Source: an uncultured Roseiflexus sp.
Lineage (GTDB): Bacteria > Chloroflexota > Chloroflexia > Chloroflexales > Roseiflexaceae
Direction of reading: 5' to 3'
DNA length: 47,330 bases
Assembly (NCBI GenBank): GCA_937935075.1
Contig: CALGYB010000162.1
Span: 1 to 47,330, forward strand
This document shows, piece after piece, positions 43,434-47,330 of the stretch. The position numbers were made by a program, and so were the translations under genes. Every line of letters starts with the position of its first letter. Positions within the stretch are counted from its first letter, which is position 1. The notes under the pieces are model-generated. The model did no database searches. It had not been told where the DNA came from and saw only the letters and a program-made list of their open reading frames with translations.

Positions 43434-44281
43434 ACAATGCTCCAGTGCCGGCGTAACAGATAGTAACTGCACGCACCTTCGGAAAGAACATCAACCACAG
43501 TATACCCGCCGGCAAAGGCGGCTTCGCACAGTTCGCGCACCTGCATGCGCCAGGTCAGCGCCTCATTCGGGCGCATGTGCTTGACGGTCTGAATATCCGT
43601 CGGAAAGCGGATGAGCACGCAGTCGCCCGACGGTGTGCGACAGACGCTCGCTGGCGTATCGGCGGCGGCGCCGGGAGGCGCTTCGTTCAGCACCGAAACA
43701 CCTTGCGCAATAAGCGCAACAAGCGACGGCGCCGGTTCAGCGCGCGCCAGGCGCCGCTCGACATAGTGCGACGCCAGATGCCACTCGACCTCGAAACGAT
43801 CACTGGGAACGCCCGCGTTCAACCGGTCGCTCATCGTTCCATACAGGTTGCGCGCATACGTATGACACACCGCGCCGAGTTTCCGAATGTTGAGGCGCGC
43901 ATTGCGGCTCTGGAGCGGATCGAAGGTCCAGGTCATCAGCGTGATGCCCTGCGCCAGCACGTATTCCCGCTGGCGACGCTTAAGTTCTTCGCCAATCCCG
44001 CGATCCCGGTAGTGCGGCAGCACGCCGAGCATGTGCGAGCAGTGCTTCACCTGACCTTCCGCCGTGAGACCGACAAAACCGAATACGAAACCGACCAGAT
44101 CATCTGGCGGCGTCAGGTCCGTATCGAAGGCGCCGAGCGTCACACCGCCGTTCTTGCCAGCGGTCAGCAGGAGGTGGAGCGGCACGATGTCGCGCACATC
44201 ACTCCCCCACACCTGCGCCTGAAGGTCTTCTACGGCACGATAGTCCTCGTGGGTTTCGATACGGCGATACACAATGGCCAT
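43430..44281 (-). CDS. GNAT-family acyltransferase (COG3375-like)
   Basis: A 283-aa protein with a GNAT acyl-CoA binding core in its N-terminal half: SHMLGVLPHYRDRGIGEELKRRQ is motif A, and TWTFDPLQSRNARLNIRKLGA follows. The C-terminal half is an unfamiliar domain ending in YYLLRRHW. In Geobacillus a GNAT of this class encoded beside an NSAR is an N-succinyltransferase acting on amino acids, so the same pairing here suggests succinyl-CoA as donor. That is inference from context. The ATG immediately follows the TAA of the upstream hydrolase gene, with GGAGACG as ribosome-binding site, and the stop overlaps the OSBS-like start. Confidence 0.8.
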   Translation of the reverse strand: MAIVYRRIETHEDYRAVEDLQAQVWGSDVRDIVPLHLLLTAGKNGGVTLGAFDTDLTPPDDLVGFVFGFVGLTAEGQVKHCSHMLGVLPHYRDRGIGEELKRRQREYVLAQGITLMTWTFDPLQSRNARLNIRKLGAVCHTYARNLYGTMSDRLNAGVPSDRFEVEWHLASHYVERRLARAEPAPSLVALIAQGVSVLNEAPPGAAADTPASVCRTPSGDCVLIRFPTDIQTVKHMRPNEALTWRMQVRELCEAAFAGGYTVVDVLSEGACSYYLLRRHWSIV

Positions 44282-45145
44282 TTACGTCTCCAGAAACGCT
44301 TTCATCGCGGCATTGACCTCTTTCGGCGCCACCTGCTGCACCCAGTGCGATGCATGCGGAAGGCGACATATGCGCAGATCGGCAACAAACCGTTCTGTGC
44401 CATGCACCACCTCTGGCGCAAATGCAATGTCCTGTTCGCCCCAGATCAGGAGGGTCGGGACACGGACCCGCATCCCTGTGCCGCGGAAGAGATCGCCAGC
44501 GCCGTGGCGACCGATTGCGCGGTAGTAGTTCAGCGCAGCGGTCAGCGCGCCAGGACGCGCCATTGCCTGTTTGTAGCATCGAATGGTTTCCTCATCGAAC
44601 ACTGTGCGATCCACCGGCGTCGCGCGAAAGATACGGTCGAACGCAGCGCCGTTGTTCGCGCGCAGGAGCGCCTCCGGGAGCCAGGGAAATTGAAAGAAGG
44701 CGATGTAGCGCGAGCGCCGTCGCTGCTCCGGGTTGCACCGCAGTTCCTCATAGAAACGCGCCGGATGCGGCATATTCAGCGCGATCAGCCGCTCGACCCG
44801 TTCAGGGCGCGCAATTGCCAGCGACCAGGCGATCATGCCGCCCCAATCATGCCCGGCAACATATGCGCGCTGAAAGCCGAGCGCCTGGATCAGTTCGACA
44901 ACATCCTGCACCAGCACGTGGAGTTCATAACCGCGCGCCGGTTTCTCGGTTTCGTTATAGCCGCGCAGATCAGGCGCGACAACGGTGTAGTCATCGGCAA
45001 ACGCCTCGATCTGATGCCGCCACGACCACCAGAATTCAGGGAAGCCGTGCAGCAACACCAACAGTTTGTCGCCGACGCCGGCGCGAACCATGTGGAAACG
45101 GATGCCATTCACGCGCAGATAGTGATGTTCGAGCGGCGCCGACAT
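44282..45145 (-). CDS. Alpha/beta hydrolase, epoxide hydrolase/haloacetate dehalogenase type
   Basis: A 287-aa alpha/beta-hydrolase. The oxyanion-hole motif is HGFPEFWWSW, the nucleophile is Asp100 (GHDWGG), and the catalytic His is in LPHASHWVQQ. An Asp nucleophile marks epoxide hydrolases and dehalogenases, and rules out a MenH-type (Ser) role beside the OSBS-like gene. Cap-domain Tyr residues (for example in TIRCYKQAM) could activate an epoxide. GGAGAAAAGG lies before ATG 45145. First gene of the hydrolase-GNAT-OSBS-DUF4058 run. The substrate is unknown. Confidence 0.88.
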   Translation of the reverse strand: MSAPLEHHYLRVNGIRFHMVRAGVGDKLLVLLHGFPEFWWSWRHQIEAFADDYTVVAPDLRGYNETEKPARGYELHVLVQDVVELIQALGFQRAYVAGHDWGGMIAWSLAIARPERVERLIALNMPHPARFYEELRCNPEQRRRSRYIAFFQFPWLPEALLRANNGAAFDRIFRATPVDRTVFDEETIRCYKQAMARPGALTAALNYYRAIGRHGAGDLFRGTGMRVRVPTLLIWGEQDIAFAPEVVHGTERFVADLRICRLPHASHWVQQVAPKEVNAAMKAFLET

Positions 45146-45264
45146 TCCTTTTCTCCTGGAGGTGACCGCCTGTGCGTACCGCCATTATACTCCAGGGAAA
45201 CTGACGCACACAAAGCGCGAGAAGCACGCGCCAGACCTGCCGGCGTCCGACCGGTCATCCCGGA

Positions 45265-45455
45265 TCTAATACGAACTTGCGGTCAGTCAGACAAGATGTT
45301 TGAGCGCCCGTTTTACAAGGCGCAACCGTCCACAACGCGCGTTAGCAGTCCGCCCGGCAGTTCACCCGGCGGCTGAAGCCGCGGGCTACGGGCGCCAGGC
45401 CCGCCTGCGCGGGCTGCACCGGGCGAGACCGGATTATTTTCTCAAAAACCATTAT
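45265..45455 (-). repeat. Dispersed ~200-bp element, copy E (inverted)
   Basis: Reads in reverse: CTAATACGAACTTGCGGTCA, GACAAGATGTT, GCGGCTGAAGCCGCGGGC, GCCCGCCTGCGCGGGC, CGGGCGAGACCGGATTATTT, AACCATTATTG. It lacks the outer GGTCA end present in copy D. The stretch 45146-45264 before it has no gene. Confidence 0.78.
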
Positions 45456-45456
45456 T

Positions 45457-45520
45457 GACTTCACTGCAAAAAGCAACCACGAAGGTCACAAATGGACACA
45501 AAGGAAATGCTCTTCATTTT
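45457..45520. repeat. AACCACGAAGG repeat, second copy
   Basis: TGACTTCACTG, then AACCACGAAGGTCACAAATGG and ACACAAAGGAAATG, matching 37264-37315. It directly precedes the surviving part of the LacI-type pseudogene and probably marks the breakpoint. Confidence 0.75.
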
Positions 45521-45529
45521 TATGAACCG

Positions 45530-46497
45530 GCGACTGCATCGCGTGTGCTCAATGGCAGCGCGCGCGGTCAGCGAGGACATGCGCGCGCGTCACCGCTGCT
45601 GCACGCGAGTTGAACTATGTGCCCAATGCGCACGCACAGGCGCTGGTGCGCGCCACAACGCGCACGGTCGGCGTGATCGTGCATGATGTCAGCGATCCGT
45701 ACTTCGCCGAGATTCTGCGTGGCATTCAGCGCAGCGCCGCCGACGCCGGCCGGTTGATGATTGTGTGCAACACGTTCCGTGAGCCGCAACGCGAACTCGA
45801 ATACGTCCATCTCTTGCAGATGCAGCGCGTGGAGGCGATCATTCTGGCAGGCAGCGGCCTCGATGATCGCGCCTACTGTCGGGCGCTGACCGAGAGCCTC
45901 GACTCATTCGCAGCGCTCGGCGGTCGGGTGGCGGTCATTGGCCGCCATAATATCGCTGCCGATGCGGTCATTCCCGATGATGTCGGCGGCGCGCGCGCGC
46001 TCGCGCGCTACCTGCTCGATTTGGGGCACTGTGCGTTCGGGGTGATCGACGGTCCCCCGCTGCTGACTACCAGCCGCGACCGACGCAACGGCTTTGTACA
46101 AGCGCTTACAAGCAGCGGGGTTGATCTCCCGCCGGAAGCGATCATTCCCGGCGATTTTACACGCGATGGCGGCGCTCGTGCTGCGCTTGCCCTGATCGAG
46201 CGTTTTCCATCACTGACGGCGATCTTCGCGCTCAACGACGTCATGGCGGTCGGCGCGCTCGCTGCGTTGCGCGAACGCGGCATCGCCGTGCCGGATCAGG
46301 TGTCGCTCGTCGGTTTCGACGATATTCCGATTGCCGCTGATGTGACACCAGCATTGACGACGGTGCGCGTTCCGATGAGTCAACTCGGCGTGGAAGCCCT
46401 TGCACTGGCGCTCTCCACTGACGAGACGCTGCATACGGTTCACCTGCCGACCGAGATCGTCGTGCGCCGGAGCACTGCGCCGCCGGCAGCAACGTAA
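45530..46497 (+). pseudogene. LacI-family regulator, 5'-truncated with two frameshifts
   Basis: From TTG 45610 the frame encodes a full LacI-type effector domain (NYVPNAHAQAL hinge, TVGVIVHDVSDPYFAEI, FALNDVMAVGAL, GFDDIPIAADVTPALTTVR). The DNA-binding end survives only as fragments in other frames: ATASRVLNGSAR (frame of 45533), then AVSEDMRAR (frame of 45567), then VTAAARELNYVPN in the main frame. Both shifts fall in alternating GC tracts and each fits the loss of one GC pair. The first helices of the HTH are absent and repeat DNA occupies their place. The protein cannot bind its operator. It probably once controlled a sugar locus with the neighbouring dehydrogenase. Confidence 0.82.
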
Positions 46498-46579
46498 GCG
46501 GCACGTCGGTTATCGTTGAACCAATCGCTCTGGCGCGTCCTGTGTTGTCGTTGCCGCTTTTTGGCAGAAAGGGTGTTCT

Positions 46580-47050
46580 ATGACCATCATTCCAATTGGC
46601 ATCATCATGAACGGCGTCACCGGGCGCATGGGAACCAATCAACACCTCCTGCGCTTGATCGTCGCCATTCGACAGGCAGGCGGCGTCCCCTTCGCCAACG
46701 GCGATATCCTTATGCCGGACCCGATCCTCGTCGGGCGCAATGAGCAGAAGCTGCGCACACTGGCAGAAACCTGCGGCATTGCGCGCTGGAGCGTCGATCT
46801 CGACGCCTGCCTCGCCAACCCTGCCGATATCATCTATTTTGATGCGCAGACGACGCAGCGCCGCGCTGAAAGCATCCGCGCCGCCATTGCCGCCGGGAAG
46901 CATATCTACTGCGAGAAGCCGTCGGCGGCGACGCTGGACGACGCTATCGATCTTGCGCGATGCGCTAAAACTGAGGGAATCGCCGCCATTCTGCCGGATG
47001 CCATCGATCATGGCGTCACGCTAGAGCCTGTTATGTACTTTCGAGCATAA
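46580..47050 (+). pseudogene. Gfo/Idh/MocA-type dehydrogenase, truncated by insertion
   Basis: The first about 148 residues follow the NAD(P)-binding domain of Gfo/Idh/MocA oxidoreductases: PIGIIMNGVTGRMG, DPILVGRNEQKL, IIYFDAQTTQRRAES and the HIYCEKPSAAT Glu-Lys-Pro motif. The substrate-binding domain (200 residues or more) is missing: at CTAG 47021-47024 the sequence passes into an IS end and the frame stops 26 bases later. AAAGGG lies upstream of ATG 46580. Together with the broken LacI gene upstream it is the relic of a carbohydrate or inositol-type operon. Confidence 0.82.
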
Positions 47051-47330
47051 CGGTAATGAACCGCGCTTCGGCAGGCTCAGCGCATCGCGCTTCGACCCGC
47101 TCAGCGCATCGCTTCAGCATGAGCGGTTCGACTGCGCTCACCGTACGCATCGCAAAGGCCAGAACATGCAATCCCGCCAAGGTCTCCGGCAACCGCTCAT
47201 CATCGCGTGCCAGCCGGCGAAAGCGCGCCATCGCTTCGCCTAGCTCAGCGCTTCGCCAGGCGAAGCCTCGCTCAACGACCTAGCGGCGCGGCAGCGGCAC
47301 GAAGCCGCGTTTGGCTTCCGACAGCTTAAC
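47021..47330 (-). mobile_element. IS5-like insertion element, partial, inactivated transposase
   Basis: The end is at CTAG/GAGCCTGTTATG, and CTAG fits the short YTAR targets used by IS5-family elements. Minus-strand translation from 47330 gives the C-terminal signature of an IS5-type DDE transposase: KRGFVPLPRR, then V-V-E-R, GFAW, and ARFRRLARDDERLPETLAGLHVLAFA. The Trp expected after PRR is a TAG (47280-47282), and between FAW and ARFRRL and again after VLAFA there are repeat-derived insertions (GCTGAGC/CGAAGCG words). The element continues beyond the window and is presumably dead. Confidence 0.75.

Noticed and set aside
47116-47282. Alternative use of TAG as a sense codon, given amber codons in two reading frames
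   Set aside because: Many intact genes here end in TAG (for example the aldehyde dehydrogenase and pyrB), RF1 is present, and both affected genes look like decaying copies.

Overview
The window is GC-rich, densely coded bacterial DNA, roughly 60 percent G+C or more by eye. Gene content and repeat style suggest a filamentous anoxygenic phototroph of the Chloroflexota, most likely a Roseiflexus. The grounds are the many lineage-like dispersed repeats, a pair of 4-oxalocrotonate tautomerase-like subunits of the kind reported from Chloroflexus, and dihydroorotase and regulator variants. This assignment is inference from sequence character; no 16S gene is present.

Region by region. 1-6.9 kb: a lipoprotein cut by the window start, a very large AfsR-like regulator (wHTH/BTAD, AAA, TPR), a DJ-1/PfpI protein and a lower-GC TerB-domain gene. 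7-16.8 kb (all minus strand): a complete catechol meta-cleavage pathway by the oxalocrotonate branch. It starts with an HpaB-family flavin-dependent hydroxylase and its flavin reductase, continues through an extradiol dioxygenase, semialdehyde dehydrogenase, two tautomerase subunits, decarboxylase, hydratase, aldolase and acylating acetaldehyde dehydrogenase, and includes an embedded IclR regulator. Products are pyruvate and acetyl-CoA; the entry substrate is probably phenol or a simple phenolic. 17.2-19.2 kb: a nucleotidyltransferase remnant, a NurA-like nuclease and a toxin-antitoxin pair fused by a deletion. 19.7-26.5 kb (minus): a five-gene oligopeptide-type ABC importer with a strong sigma70-like promoter.

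26.8-29.5 kb: a tandemly duplicated small membrane protein (one copy with an internal amber codon), a hypothetical gene, and about 1 kb of repeats ending in a 7-bp minisatellite that abuts the rpsU promoter. 29.6-32.6 kb: rpsU, prfA, adenosine deaminase and folK. 32.8-41.4 kb: SRPBCC-pyrR-pyrB-pyrC-pyrK, then a XamI-like restriction-modification system inserted between pyrK and a class 2 pyrD, with a copy of the same roughly 200-bp repeat on each side. 41.5-45.1 kb (minus): alpha/beta hydrolase, GNAT, OSBS/N-succinylamino-acid racemase and DUF4058. 45.5-47.3 kb: a decaying locus with a frameshifted, 5'-truncated LacI regulator and a Gfo/Idh-type dehydrogenase broken by an IS5-like element.

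The overall picture is core and catabolic operons separated by repeat-rich intergenic zones. Those repeats have invaded coding ends (the aldolase C-terminus, the IS transposase) and bracket the accessory restriction-modification island.
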